Source of the DNA: Rhizobium sp. Q54
GTDB lineage: Bacteria > Pseudomonadota > Alphaproteobacteria > Rhizobiales > Xanthobacteraceae
NCBI GenBank assembly: GCA_945907045.1
Contig: CAMDSH010000024.1
Coordinates: 1 to 56,517 of the forward strand
DNA: 56,517 nt
Direction: 5' to 3'
Every line of letters begins with the position of its first letter. The stretch's first letter is position 1. Shown here in pieces: positions 8,880-17,744 of the stretch. The notes under the pieces are model-generated. The model made no database searches. It saw only the letters and a program-made list of their open reading frames with translations, and was not told the DNA's origin. The translations under genes and the position numbers were made by a program.

Positions 8880-9617
8880 ATGACCCAACATCCGCGCAAC
8901 TGGCTTGCCATCTGGATCGCAGCGCTCACCGCGTTCATGCCATCCGCGCGCGCGGCCGGCATCGAACCGATTACGCCCGCGCAATGCGACGAGATGAAAG
9001 CGCGCGGCGTCATGAATCCGGGGAGCCCGGTAGGCTGCGCGCGGCTGCGGCTGGTGAAATTCAGTTACGCGGGGTTCGACGGAAAGACTCACGACGACGG
9101 CGAGATCGTCGTGCTCGACGCGGTCGCCGAGCACGTCCGCAATATTTTCACGCAATTGCAAAAGCGCGGCTTCCCCATCGCCAAGGCAAAACAGATGAAC
9201 GCCTATAAAGGCGACGACGACGCCTCGATGGCCGACAACAACACCTCGGCGTTCAATGTCCGCTATGTCGCCGGCACCAGCAGGCTGTCGATGCATTCTT
9301 ACGGCACCGCCATCGACATCAATCCCGTTCAAAATCCCTATGTGACGCGCTCCGGCGGGGCGCTCGTCTACAATCCGCCGGCGAGCGCCGCTTACGCCGA
9401 CAGAAAGAAAACGCATCCGGCATTTGCGGAAAGCGTGCGGGATATTTTCACCGCCAACGGTTTTGACGTCTGGGGCGGCGCATGGGCGGACCCCGACTAT
9501 CAGCATTTCCAGTTGAGCGCCGCGATGGCGGAGCGGCTGGCGCGGCTCTCGCCGGTTGAGGCAAAGGCAGAGTTCGATCGCTACGTCGCGGCCGCAACCG
9601 TGCTCAAACGATCTTGA
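8880..9617 (+). CDS. Extensin-like / M15-type D-alanyl-D-alanine carboxypeptidase domain protein
   Basis: A 245-residue exported protein. The ATG gives MTQHPRNW followed by a hydrophobic signal ending ARAAG. The zinc-site motifs of M15 peptidases are visible: SMHSYGTAIDINP (first His and Asp) and GAWADPDYQHFQL (last His). Members cleave D-Ala-D-Ala or crosslink stems in peptidoglycan. It runs towards the PPK2 gene and the two coding regions overlap by 14 bases at their 3' ends. Confidence 0.88.
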   Translation: MTQHPRNWLAIWIAALTAFMPSARAAGIEPITPAQCDEMKARGVMNPGSPVGCARLRLVKFSYAGFDGKTHDDGEIVVLDAVAEHVRNIFTQLQKRGFPIAKAKQMNAYKGDDDASMADNNTSAFNVRYVAGTSRLSMHSYGTAIDINPVQNPYVTRSGGALVYNPPASAAYADRKKTHPAFAESVRDIFTANGFDVWGGAWADPDYQHFQLSAAMAERLARLSPVEAKAEFDRYVAAATVLKRS

Positions 9618-10419
9618 ATTTCTTCGGGTCCCACGGCGGCTTGGGATATTGCGGGTTCATGCCGTCGAGCGTTTCGCGCACGATGGCGGCGACGGCGGCG
9701 TTGCGCGCCCATTTGCGGTCGGCGGGAATGACGTGCCACGGCGCCCAGGCGGTCGAGCATTTGTCGAGCATCAGTTCGTAAGCCGCCTGGAATTTGTCCC
9801 ACAGCTTGCGGTCGTCGAGGTCGGACGGATTGAACTTCCACTGGCTCTTGCGCTCGTCGAGGCGGTCCTGCAATCGCTCGCGCTGCTCTTTCTTCGAGAT
9901 GTGCAGCATGAATTTCAAAATCTTCGTGCCGTTCCTGGCTAGGATTTTCTCGAACGCGTTGATCTGCTCGTAGCGCGCTTCTATCTCGTCCGATGGCGCG
10001 AGCTTTCGCACGCGCCCGACCAGCACATCCTCATAATGCGAGCGGTTGAAAATTCCGATGAAGCCGCGGCGCGGACAGGCGATATGCGCACGCCAGAGAA
10101 AGTCGTGCGCCAGTTCCTCCTCGCTCGGGCGGCGGAAGGGCGTGACGACCACGCCGAGCGGACTCGTCTCCTTGAATACGTGGCGGATGGTGCCGTCCTT
10201 GCCGGCGGTGTCGATGCCCTGCAATACGACGAGCAGCGCGCGTTTGCCCTCGGCGAACAGCCGGTCCTGCAACTCGTCAATGGCGGCGGCATCTTTCCCG
10301 CTCTGCGCTTCGGCGGCCGCGCGGTCGGGGAACGCGGTCATGCCGGCGGGATCGCGCCGGTTGAGATGCGCTTTTTTGCCCGGCTCGATCCGGAATTTCG
10401 CCGCGAATTCTTTGGCCAT
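9604..10419 (-). CDS. ppk2: Polyphosphate kinase 2 family protein
   Basis: A 271-residue kinase with Walker A at GIDTAGKDGTIRH, the RPSEEELAHDFLWR region and the FNRSHYEDVLV motif, all diagnostic of PPK2. The family moves phosphate between inorganic polyphosphate and nucleotides, usually making NTP or NDP from polyphosphate. The protein is cytoplasmic. The start MAKEFAAKFRIEPGKKAHL fits known N-termini. It is a single gene, convergent with the M15 peptidase. Which nucleotide it prefers cannot be read from the sequence. Confidence 0.93.
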   Translation of the reverse strand: MAKEFAAKFRIEPGKKAHLNRRDPAGMTAFPDRAAAEAQSGKDAAAIDELQDRLFAEGKRALLVVLQGIDTAGKDGTIRHVFKETSPLGVVVTPFRRPSEEELAHDFLWRAHIACPRRGFIGIFNRSHYEDVLVGRVRKLAPSDEIEARYEQINAFEKILARNGTKILKFMLHISKKEQRERLQDRLDERKSQWKFNPSDLDDRKLWDKFQAAYELMLDKCSTAWAPWHVIPADRKWARNAAVAAIVRETLDGMNPQYPKPPWDPKKFKIV

Positions 10420-10480
10420 GCAGGTGCCCCGCGCTTGCCGGAGTGCATCATCGGCGGGATGCGCGCATCATCGCAAGCCC

Positions 10481-10517
10481 AAAGAGAAACCCCGGGGATA
10501 TCGCGCCCCGGGGTTTC
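10481..10517 (-). terminator. Terminator of the lipocalin-like gene
   Basis: A perfect 12-bp stem, GAAACCCCGGGG (10486-10497) with CCCCGGGGTTTC (10506-10517), has an 8-base loop and is followed on the minus strand by CTTT. It lies 26 bases beyond the stop at 10544. Confidence 0.8.
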
Positions 10518-10543
10518 GTTATCGTCGTGCCGTGACGTGCCGC

Positions 10544-11077
10544 TTATTTGGCGCGCCGCCAGACCACTTCGCCGGTTCCAGAACCGAGCGAGGACGAGGA
10601 CGGCGGGATGACGTATTTCAGCTCATCGCCGCTGATCGTGAACGCTCGCTTCTGCTCGGTGCCTTCCCAGTTCGGGAACATCGCGTGTTCGATCTTGAAG
10701 ATGATGGCCCGGTTCGCCTCATCGACGGTGTAGGTGCCGAAGTGCGGATTGTTGTTCTTCAGAACGGCCTGGTTGTCCTCGGGCGTGCCCTTGGTGCGGT
10801 CGGGCGAGGCGAACTTGGCCTGTCCGCCGCGCATCACCTGAATGGCATAACGGCCGGCGGCATCGAAGGTGAGAATGCCATGCGGATTGGGACCGAACGG
10901 CTGCACGCTCTTGCCGTCGGGGCCGGTGTTGGTGTTCGACACCAGAATCCAGGTGCCGTGCAGATCCTTGGCCGATTGCGCAGCAGCATCGCCCGCGATC
11001 GCGCCAAGGCCGAGCGCCGCCATCGTCACCGCGGCGAACGCGCCGCAAAGGCGCTGCCTGATTGTCTTCTTCGTCAT
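10544..11077 (-). CDS. Secreted lipocalin-like domain protein
   Basis: A 177-residue protein with an N-terminal signal peptide ending GDAAAQS. The mature part begins DLHGTWILVSNTNTGPDGK and has alternating strands such as GILTFDAAGRYAIQVMR and FGTYTVDEANRAIIFKIEHA, the pattern of the lipocalin-like (PF13924-type) family, in which GTW..V...G begins the barrel. Function is unknown; such proteins may bind a small hydrophobic ligand in the periplasm. It is transcribed divergently from the regulator at 11282 and has its own terminator. Confidence 0.82.
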   Translation of the reverse strand: MTKKTIRQRLCGAFAAVTMAALGLGAIAGDAAAQSAKDLHGTWILVSNTNTGPDGKSVQPFGPNPHGILTFDAAGRYAIQVMRGGQAKFASPDRTKGTPEDNQAVLKNNNPHFGTYTVDEANRAIIFKIEHAMFPNWEGTEQKRAFTISGDELKYVIPPSSSSLGSGTGEVVWRRAK

Positions 11078-11281
11078 TTCATCCTCCGTTGAATATCGAC
11101 CGCGCCATCGCGATCGATGCGAGCGGAGATTGCGTGACCTGCGGCGATAAGACTTTGCCGCAGCCTTGAGTTAAGATTGGAATTGGCTTGAATATCCGTC
11201 CAAAGAAGCCGGCACCCCCCCCCTTTAACGCCGTCCGGGCTCCCTGAAACGACATATTAAACGGCGATTTTGAGCCCCCAC

Positions 11282-12835
11282 ATGCAATTCAGGTTTGGAG
11301 ACCACGCGCTTGACGTTGGCCGGCGCGAGCTGACGCGCGCAGGCGACCAGATACCGGTCGGCCCGCAGGTCTTCGATCTGCTGGTCTATCTGGTGGAAAA
11401 CCGCGCGCGCGTGGTCAGCAAGGACGATCTGCTGGAAGCCGCCTGGAACAGGCGGATCGTCTCGGAATCGACGCTCACCAGCCACATCAATGCGGTTCGC
11501 ACGGCGGTCGGCGACAGCGGCGAAAAGCAGCATCTGATCCGCACCGTCGCCCGCAAGGGCTTCCGCTTTGTCGGCGAGGTCAGCGAGACGCAGGCGCAAA
11601 CCGCCGAAGCCACGCTGGTGCCGGCGCTGTCGCTTCCCGACAAGCCCTCGATCGCCGTGCTGCCGTTCCAGAACATGAGCGGCGATCCGGAGCAGGATTA
11701 TTTCGCCGACGGCATGGTGGAAGACATCATCACGGCGCTCTCGCGCATGAGTTCGCTGCTCGTCATCGCGCGCAATTCCAGTTTCACCTACAAGGGCCGC
11801 GCCGTTGACGTAAAGCAGGTCGGCCGCGAACTCGGCGTGCGTTACGTGCTTGAGGGCAGCGTGCGCAAGGCGGCGAACCGCGTGCGCATCACCGGCCAGC
11901 TCATCGATGCCGCCACCAGCGCGCATCTTTGGGCGGACCGCTTCGAGGGATCGCTGGAAAATATTTTCGATCTGCAGGATCAGGTGACGGCGAGCGTCGT
12001 CGGCAAGATCGCGCCGAAGCTCGAGCAAGCCGAGATCGAACGCGCCAAGCGCAAGCCGACCGCCAACCTCGACGCTTACGATTATTATTTGCGCGCGATG
12101 GCGAGCCTTTATCAGTGGACACGGGCGTCGAACGACGAAGCGCTGCGGCTGCTGTACAAGGCGATCGAACTCGATCCGAATTTCGCCACGGCGCACGGCG
12201 TCGCGGCGTGGTGCTACGTCTGGCGCAAGACGCAAGGCTGGGTCACCGACCGCGCGCAGGATACCGCCGAGTCGACGCGGCTGGCGCGGCTCGCGGTGGA
12301 CCTCGGCAAAGACGACGCGGTGGCGCTCTCCGCCGGCGGCTACGCGCTCGCGCACATCACCGGCGATCACGACGGCGCCATCGCCTATATCGAGCGAGCG
12401 CTCGCGCTCAATCCGAACCTCGCCGGAACGTGGCTCAACAGCGGCTGGGTGCGAACCTGGCGCGGCGAATGGCAGGTCGCCATCGAGCATCTGGCGCGCG
12501 CCATGCGCCTGAGCCCGCTCGATCCTATTTTATTTCGCATGCAGGGCGCGACCGCGCTGGCGCATTTTTTCGCCGGTCACGACGACGAAGCGTCCGCCTG
12601 GGCGGAGAAGGCCTACCGCGAGAACCCGAATTTGCAGCAGGCGCTGCGCGTCGCCGCGGCAAGCCATGCGCTCGCCGGGCGCACCGCGGAAACGGCGAAA
12701 GTCGTCGCGCGCGTGCGCCAGCTCGACCCCGGCCTGCGCGTGTCGAATTTGAAGGACCGGCTGCCGCCGCTTCACCGGCCGCAGGATCTCGCCAGATACG
12801 TCGATGGTCTGCGGAAAGCCGGCGTGCCGGAGTAA
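11282..12835 (+). CDS. Winged-helix (CadC/OmpR-type) regulator with TolB-like and TPR domains
   Basis: A 517-residue protein. Residues 1-100 are an OmpR-type winged helix (PVGPQVFDLLVYLVENRARVV, then TVARKGFRFVG). Residues 120-250 match the TolB-like N-terminal domain found next to such helices and adenylate cyclases (SIAVLPFQNMSGDPEQDYFADG, VLEGSVRK, RITGQLIDA). The rest is TPR-type helices (AIELDPNFATAHGVAA, ALALNPNLAGTW). The family acts as cytoplasmic one-component regulators with unknown signals. ATG 11282 is preferred over a TTG twelve bases upstream. A C9 tract lies 58 bases before the start. Confidence 0.9.
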   Translation: MQFRFGDHALDVGRRELTRAGDQIPVGPQVFDLLVYLVENRARVVSKDDLLEAAWNRRIVSESTLTSHINAVRTAVGDSGEKQHLIRTVARKGFRFVGEVSETQAQTAEATLVPALSLPDKPSIAVLPFQNMSGDPEQDYFADGMVEDIITALSRMSSLLVIARNSSFTYKGRAVDVKQVGRELGVRYVLEGSVRKAANRVRITGQLIDAATSAHLWADRFEGSLENIFDLQDQVTASVVGKIAPKLEQAEIERAKRKPTANLDAYDYYLRAMASLYQWTRASNDEALRLLYKAIELDPNFATAHGVAAWCYVWRKTQGWVTDRAQDTAESTRLARLAVDLGKDDAVALSAGGYALAHITGDHDGAIAYIERALALNPNLAGTWLNSGWVRTWRGEWQVAIEHLARAMRLSPLDPILFRMQGATALAHFFAGHDDEASAWAEKAYRENPNLQQALRVAAASHALAGRTAETAKVVARVRQLDPGLRVSNLKDRLPPLHRPQDLARYVDGLRKAGVPE

Positions 12836-12928
12836 GCGGCGGAAATTTTCCTGAAAATTTTCGATGCGCGCCCCGGCCGCCGAACTGGCGTATAGTCCGC
12901 GTCTATCAGCGCAAGCTTGGAGAGCGCC

Positions 12929-13603
12929 GTGACCGCACTCATCATCATCGTCTGGGCCATCATCGGCGCCGCCATCGGCATCGTCATCGGCGGCGTCATC
13001 GCGCCCGGTTTCGGCTACCGCGACATGGAAGGCATGTCCGGCATCTTCGCCGTGCTCTTCATCGCGCCCATCGGGGCGCTGGCGGGCGCCGCGCTCGGCC
13101 TGAAAGTCGCGCGCAAATATGCCGCCGAGCGCCAGAAAATCGTCGCCTTCAGCATACTCGGCGTCGTAGCCGCCATCCTTGCGGGCTTCGCCTTCGAGTT
13201 CATGACCAACGACATGCTCAAGCAATCGTCCACGCTGATATTCGAAGTTCGCTCGCCGGCCGGCACGCCGATGCCGGCATGGGATAAAATTTCGGGACAC
13301 CTTCGCAGCAAGGGCAATGATGGCAGCAGCATCTCGTCCTACGCAGACACCGCGCGCAGCCACACCGGCAACACCCTCGTGCTGCAGGGCACCGTCGCAG
13401 TGTGGCGGCAGACCACGGATCGCTTTGTCACGTTCCGCGCCGGCGACGGGCCCGTGCATTTGTTCCGCATCAACGCGCCCGCCAAGCCCGTCGAGACCAA
13501 GGAAATGAGCGCGTGGACGAAAACCGAATTCATCGAAGAAGGCAAAACGAAGCGCGCGCCGAAAGAGGGCGAGGCGCTCGAAATCCGCTATCGCATAAAC
13601 TAG
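12929..13603 (+). CDS. Membrane-anchored protein, unknown function
   Basis: A 224-residue protein starting at GTG with GGAG seven bases upstream; a TTG twelve bases earlier is the alternative. Three hydrophobic glycine/alanine-rich segments fill residues 1-70 (IIIVWAIIGAAIGIVIGGVIA; GIFAVLFIAPIGALAG; FSILGVVAAILAGFAF). The remaining 150 residues are a hydrophilic, probably periplasmic domain (TLIFEVRSPAGTPMPAW...GNTLVLQGTVAVWRQTTDR). I do not recognise it. It lies 93 bases after the TPR regulator and may share its transcript. Confidence 0.72.
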   Translation: MTALIIIVWAIIGAAIGIVIGGVIAPGFGYRDMEGMSGIFAVLFIAPIGALAGAALGLKVARKYAAERQKIVAFSILGVVAAILAGFAFEFMTNDMLKQSSTLIFEVRSPAGTPMPAWDKISGHLRSKGNDGSSISSYADTARSHTGNTLVLQGTVAVWRQTTDRFVTFRAGDGPVHLFRINAPAKPVETKEMSAWTKTEFIEEGKTKRAPKEGEALEIRYRIN

Positions 13604-13646
13604 CGCGGGAGCGGATCGGCTTTATCGGATCGTTCATGGCGCCTGA

Positions 13647-14057
13647 ATGAAACGCTTTCTCATCTTTGCCGTGCTGGGGCCGCCGCTGGGTTCGCTGGTG
13701 GGCTTTTTCATATTGCTGCCCGCGATCTCCCTGATTGCCGGCGACGGAAGCGGCCTCGACGCATCGAGATTGATGGCGTTCGCCGTAACGCTGCCTCTCG
13801 CGTATATGCTGGGTGTCGTGCCGGCGCTGCTGGTCGGTGCGATTGACGCCGCATTGTCGGCAAAAAATTTCACCGCGCGCAATCGAGTGTGGTTATGCGC
13901 CGGGGCCGGTTTCGTCCTCGGCTTTTTGCCGCTGCTCTCGCCGCTCTGGAGCGGCTACATGCACGGCCCGTGGGTTTTGCTGTTCGGCGCGGTGGGGGCC
14001 ATTCCCGGCGCGGCGTGCTCGTGGATTGCGGGACGCGTGAAAAGCAAGAAGGCGTAA
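13647..14057 (+). CDS. Four-helix small membrane protein, unknown function
   Basis: A 136-residue hydrophobic protein with four predicted membrane segments at about residues 5-30, 45-68, 80-100 and 108-130. It ends in a basic tail, RVKSKKA. The ATG lies 43 bases after the preceding stop. It looks like a family of small membrane proteins restricted to Bradyrhizobium relatives (possibly DUF5413, uncertain). No catalytic motif is visible. Confidence 0.7.
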   Translation: MKRFLIFAVLGPPLGSLVGFFILLPAISLIAGDGSGLDASRLMAFAVTLPLAYMLGVVPALLVGAIDAALSAKNFTARNRVWLCAGAGFVLGFLPLLSPLWSGYMHGPWVLLFGAVGAIPGAACSWIAGRVKSKKA

Positions 14058-14125
14058 GCGACTCGTTCGTTTCAAATAGTGCAGATAGCAGATAGAATCG
14101 GGTGTTGATTGGTGGAGGTCACACC

Positions 14126-14581
14126 ATGCGAAATTTGAATGCTGCCGCAGTTGCGCTGTGGCTGGTGATGTCGAGCCAGGCAATTGCCGAAACGCCCTGG
14201 GAGGTTCACGTCAAATTTGGGTTTACCGGCACGTGGACGAGCTCTTGCGACGTTCCGCCAAGTCTTCCGACCATGTGGTACGCCATTACAAAAGGTGACG
14301 GCGGAACTGTGCGCCGCACTGCAGATCGCGGCCCCGGCCTGCCGCCAAGCACAAGCGTTATCGACAAGGCGGAATTTTTGACCCCCACGACCATCCGCAT
14401 TCACGAGACAAGCAACGATCCGCTCGACAAGCCTCGTGCTTTCGACGCTGTCCTTGAGAAAGTCAGCGGCCGTGTGCGCACGCTCGAATCCATACGCGAC
14501 GACGGCACGGTGCTGGCAAAGAACGGCATCAACATTGCGAGCGGCCAGCCCACGCGCTGGATAGAAAAATGCCGCGATTGA
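14126..14581 (+). CDS. Secreted protein, unknown function
   Basis: A 151-residue protein with a signal peptide (MRNLNAAAVALWLVMSSQ, cleavage near QAIAE). Two cysteines, in SSCDVPPS and at the C-terminal IEKCRD, could pair in the periplasm. The mature part is beta-rich (AEFLTPTTIRIHE, DAVLEKVSGRVRTLESI). The start is fixed by GGAGG at 14114-14118, eight bases upstream of ATG 14126; the longer frame begins at TTG. Function not recognised. Single gene before a repeat-rich spacer. Confidence 0.75.
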   Translation: MRNLNAAAVALWLVMSSQAIAETPWEVHVKFGFTGTWTSSCDVPPSLPTMWYAITKGDGGTVRRTADRGPGLPPSTSVIDKAEFLTPTTIRIHETSNDPLDKPRAFDAVLEKVSGRVRTLESIRDDGTVLAKNGINIASGQPTRWIEKCRD

Positions 14582-14760
14582 CCGTTGCCGGATGCGCAAA
14601 ACAGCCATCGCGAACGGGTGACATCACGTCCGCTTCTGACCCACCGCAGCTAACCCCTGACGTAAATCTCAAGCGCAGTGGCGGCCAAAACCGCGCTGCG
14701 CTTGTGCTCATAAAGCCAAGATGCTTTCTCGATGAAGTCTGCAATGCAAAATGACGCGAC

Positions 14761-14777
14761 TGGCACAAAGCGGACAT
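14761..14777 (+). repeat. 17-bp dispersed repeat, left copy
   Basis: TGGCACAAAGCGGACAT, found again exactly at 15550-15566. The pair flanks the 14873-15520 gene. A related half, GTCCGCTTCTGAC, is at 14628-14640. The 14582-14872 spacer otherwise holds nothing I can identify. Confidence 0.75.
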
Positions 14778-14872
14778 TGATTTATTACCTCAAACACGCC
14801 AAGATTTTTTGGCGCTCTACCGCTCAACGGATGAGCATCACGAAATCGCGTAAATAAGCTCATAGTGATGTA

Positions 14873-15520
14873 ATGATGCCGATCCTAGAATACGATTTGT
14901 ATAAATATTCGGCCCTGGCAGTGATGCTGCTGGCGATACTATTTGCATATTTCAAGGGACGAGACGCAGGTTCTGCAAGCAGTCGGCCGCTTGCCTGGAC
15001 TCAAGTTCCTCTCATTGCGTTTGCGATAGCTTCACTCGGTCCAAGCGCCTTCGCTATCATGATCTACCTTGGCTACAAGTTTGGTCTAATTCAGCCAGAT
15101 CGATCCGGGTATAAGTTTTCAATATTCATCCAAAACCTTCCATTTGATTTCGCAGTCATGAACTGGGCATTTGTCGCTCTATATTTGACTTGCCGCCTGT
15201 GGCCGAATTTCGGCTCGGCCCGGTCTGCGATGTGGTTTTCCGTGGTCGCGATGTCCCTCCCAAATGTTTTGTTGTTTGCCCTGGCTCCGACGATGGTTTC
15301 CAACGTCTTCGATGCCGGGCAAGGCATTGGCGTTGTCGAGGCCATGCTCATATTGCCAATCACCGCGATGATTTTGCCCGGCCCGGTTTCCGGTATTTTT
15401 GACGCCGGCTTCGGCATTGGTTTTGTCATCTCTGCGCTCATGGCGCCCATACCGTTTTTCGGTTTGATTGGCTGGCTTGCAGGACAATTGATTGGACGGA
15501 CAGCGTCCAATTCTCGATGA
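14873..15520 (+). CDS. Polytopic membrane protein, unknown function
   Basis: A 215-residue protein with about five membrane segments (residues 10-26, 44-68, 88-104, 118-142, 150-210). It has two similar glycine motifs, NVFDAGQGIGVV and GIFDAGFGIGFV, about 38 residues apart, each followed by a hydrophobic helix, which suggests an internal repeat. Third codon positions are visibly less G/C-rich than in neighbouring genes. The gene is bracketed by exact 17-bp repeats. It may be acquired DNA. No family recognised. Confidence 0.65.
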   Translation: MMPILEYDLYKYSALAVMLLAILFAYFKGRDAGSASSRPLAWTQVPLIAFAIASLGPSAFAIMIYLGYKFGLIQPDRSGYKFSIFIQNLPFDFAVMNWAFVALYLTCRLWPNFGSARSAMWFSVVAMSLPNVLLFALAPTMVSNVFDAGQGIGVVEAMLILPITAMILPGPVSGIFDAGFGIGFVISALMAPIPFFGLIGWLAGQLIGRTASNSR

Positions 15521-15540
15521 AGGCAACTGTGCGGTCTTAA

Positions 15541-15566
15541 GTCCGCTTTTGGCACAAAGCGGACAT
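15541..15566 (+). repeat. Palindromic repeat GTCCGCTTT...AAAGCGGAC
   Basis: A perfect 9-bp inverted repeat (15541-15549 with 15556-15564) with loop TGGCAC, containing the right copy of the 17-bp repeat. A further partial copy, GTCCGCTCTTGGCC, begins near 15586. Degenerate relatives lie at 14628 and 34550. From memory, this element is common between genes in Bradyrhizobium-like genomes. Confidence 0.75.
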
Positions 15567-15697
15567 GAGGGCGCGATGGCGTTAGGTCCGCTCTTGGCCG
15601 AAGCACAACGAGCCCCCGCAACGCATCGCGGCTGCGCAAAATCGCGCGGCAAAAATTATCCCAAAAGTTTTCGCTGAACGCCTAAGCGCCCCGCCCG

Positions 15698-16123
15698 TTA
15701 CGCCGGGCGGGCAACGCCGTCGTGAAAGCGCATCGCCCCGATGGCGTCGAGTTCGGCCTGTTCGTGGGCGTTGGCTTCGGCGCGCTCGCGCGCCTGGTCG
15801 CGCTCGTCGAGCATCTCGACCTTCTTCAACTCCTCGAACGCCTCGCCGAGCATGGCCTGGGCGTCGTCGAGCTGGGTCTTGAGCTCGCCGGCCGAGCGCA
15901 TCAGGTTCTCGCGCCGGGTGATGGCGGCCTTGGCGTAGGTCGGATAGGCGAAGTGCGCTGGGTCGTGGATGCCGGCGCGGTCCTGCTCGGTCTTGATCTC
16001 GCGGTCGAGGTCGGACGCGATGCGCTCGAACTCGGCGATCATGCCCTCGATCTGGGCGACCTTGCGGCGTTTCTCGTCGACCTGAAATTTCTTCAGGCGG
16101 ATGAGCGTTTCTCGTGACTTCAT
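15698..16123 (-). CDS. fliJ: Flagellar export protein FliJ
   Basis: A 141-residue, almost wholly alpha-helical coiled-coil protein (MKSRETLIRLKKFQVDEKRR...). The N-terminus with repeated Arg/Lys and the position directly after fliI are the usual FliJ features. FliJ forms the stalk of the FliI ATPase ring and links it to FlhA. The gene is 109 bases downstream of fliI on the same strand. FliJ sequences diverge strongly, so the call rests partly on context. Confidence 0.9.
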   Translation of the reverse strand: MKSRETLIRLKKFQVDEKRRKVAQIEGMIAEFERIASDLDREIKTEQDRAGIHDPAHFAYPTYAKAAITRRENLMRSAGELKTQLDDAQAMLGEAFEELKKVEMLDERDQARERAEANAHEQAELDAIGAMRFHDGVARPA

Positions 16124-16232
16124 CGACTGATACTCCCCCGAAGCCCCGAGTTCAGGCGGTAAAACGGGCGTTCTGCCCGTACTCGCGCTGGCCCTCTGGA
16201 CCTACTCAAGGGGTAAACCTGCCCCAATATCG

Positions 16233-17582
16233 TTAGTTTTCGGTTTCCAAGGCGGGGGCATTTGCCGGGAGATGGCCGGCCAATATGGCCTCCAGCCGCT
16301 GGTAGCCCTCGGCCAAAGAGGTTGCTTCTTCCTTACTTTGGTTCAGGAACTCCTCCAGCGGCTTGTGCAGGCCGATGGCGACGTCCACCTCGGCGGACGA
16401 GCCGGGCCTATACGCCCCAAGCCGGATCAGCTCCTCCATGTCGGAATAGGTCGCCATCACCTGCCTCGCCTTGGAGATGGCGGGGATGAAGGCGGGGTCG
16501 GCCGCCCGCGGCATGGTGCGGGAGACGGATTTGAGGATGTTGATGGCCGGGTAGCGGCCGCGCTCGGCGATTGCCCGCTCCATCACAATGTGGCCGTCGA
16601 GGATGGAGCGCACGGCGTCCGCCACCGGCTCGTTATGGTCGTCGCCCTCCACCAGCACGCTAAAGAGGCCGGTAATAGTGCCCTGCTCGGTGCCGGGGCC
16701 GGCCCGCTCGAGAAGGCGCGGCAGTTCGGTGAAGACGGTGGGGGTATAGCCCTTGGCGGTCGGCGGCTCGCCGGCGGAGAGGCCGATCTCGCGCTGCGCC
16801 ATGGCAAAGCGGGTGACCGAGTCCATCAGCACCAGCACGTCCTTGCCCTCGTCGCGGAAGTATTCGGCGATGGCGAGGGTCAGATAGGCCGCCTGGCGGC
16901 GCATCAGCGCGGGTTCGTCCGAGGTCGAGACCACCACCACCGAGCGGGCCAAGCCCGCCGGACCCAAATCGTCCTGCAAGAACTCCTGCACTTCCCGTCC
17001 GCGCTCGCCGACAAGGCCGATGACGGAGATGTCAGCCGCCACGTTGCGGGCAAGCATCGAGAGCAGGACCGACTTGCCGACGCCGGAACCCGAAAAGATG
17101 CCCATGCGCTGGCCGCGGCAGCAGGTCATGAAGGTATTGAGCGCCCTCACGCCCAGATCGAGCGGCGCGCCGACCCGGCGGCGGGCGTGCGCTGGCGGCG
17201 GCGAATTGCGGAACGGGTACGGCGCGGGGCCTGCGGGAAGCGGGCCGTTGCCGTCGATGGGTTCGCCCATGGCGTTAACGACGCGGCCGAGCCAGCCTTC
17301 GGACGGGCGCACGGAACCCGCGGACGAAGCCACCACCGCGCGGCAGCCGCGGCGTACTCCTTCGAGCGCGGCAAACGGCATCACCAGCGCATTGGCGCCG
17401 GAAAAGCCCACCACTTCGCAGGGAATGTTCCGCCCCAGGCCGGTTTCGACCACGAGGCGCGCGCCGACCGACATCGCATGGATAGGCCCGGCGACTTCCA
17501 CCATTAATCCGCGCACGCCGACGACCCGGCCATAGATCTCGACGCCGTCGAGATCGACGATCTGGTCCGCGAGCGCCTTCAT
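16233..17582 (-). CDS. fliI: Flagellum-specific ATP synthase FliI
   Basis: A 449-residue ATPase of the F1-beta/type III secretion class. Walker A is [14 protein letters not shown] at about residues 184-197; the Walker B strand [13 protein letters not shown] and the family block [15 protein letters not shown] follow. It energises flagellar type III export with FliH and FliJ at the cytoplasmic face of FlhA. The ATG gives [13 protein letters not shown]. It is divergent from ctrA, and a near-consensus CtrA box lies 75 bases upstream. Confidence 0.97.
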   Translation of the reverse strand: MKALADQIVDLDGVEIYGRVVGVRGLMVEVAGPIHAMSVGARLVVETGLGRNIPCEVVGFSGANALVMPFAALEGVRRGCRAVVASSAGSVRPSEGWLGRVVNAMGEPIDGNGPLPAGPAPYPFRNSPPPAHARRRVGAPLDLGVRALNTFMTCCRGQRMGIFSGSGVGKSVLLSMLARNVAADISVIGLVGERGREVQEFLQDDLGPAGLARSVVVVSTSDEPALMRRQAAYLTLAIAEYFRDEGKDVLVLMDSVTRFAMAQREIGLSAGEPPTAKGYTPTVFTELPRLLERAGPGTEQGTITGLFSVLVEGDDHNEPVADAVRSILDGHIVMERAIAERGRYPAINILKSVSRTMPRAADPAFIPAISKARQVMATYSDMEELIRLGAYRPGSSAEVDVAIGLHKPLEEFLNQSKEEATSLAEGYQRLEAILAGHLPANAPALETEN

Positions 17583-17656
17583 GCGTTTGCTTTCAACTTT
17601 TCAGGGCTTTTACGCACCCGGCGACACGCGGCGTAATCGTTACCAAATTGCGCTTC

Positions 17657-17672
17657 TTAACCTCGTGTTTAC
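17657..17672 (-). promoter_or_regulatory. Candidate CtrA box upstream of fliI
   Basis: TTAA-N7-TTTAC on the plus strand, 8 of 9 fixed positions of TTAA-N7-TTAAC. It lies 75 bases upstream of the fliI ATG, between fliI and ctrA. The whole 17583-17993 spacer holds no convincing gene; it carries this box, five GANTC sites and a CtrA half-site. Confidence 0.4.
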
Positions 17673-17744
17673 CCGGGTCGTTAATCATTGCCTCACCGTC
17701 CGAGGGACTAGCAGCCGGCTCACTCTTGCCAGGACGGAAGGGGT

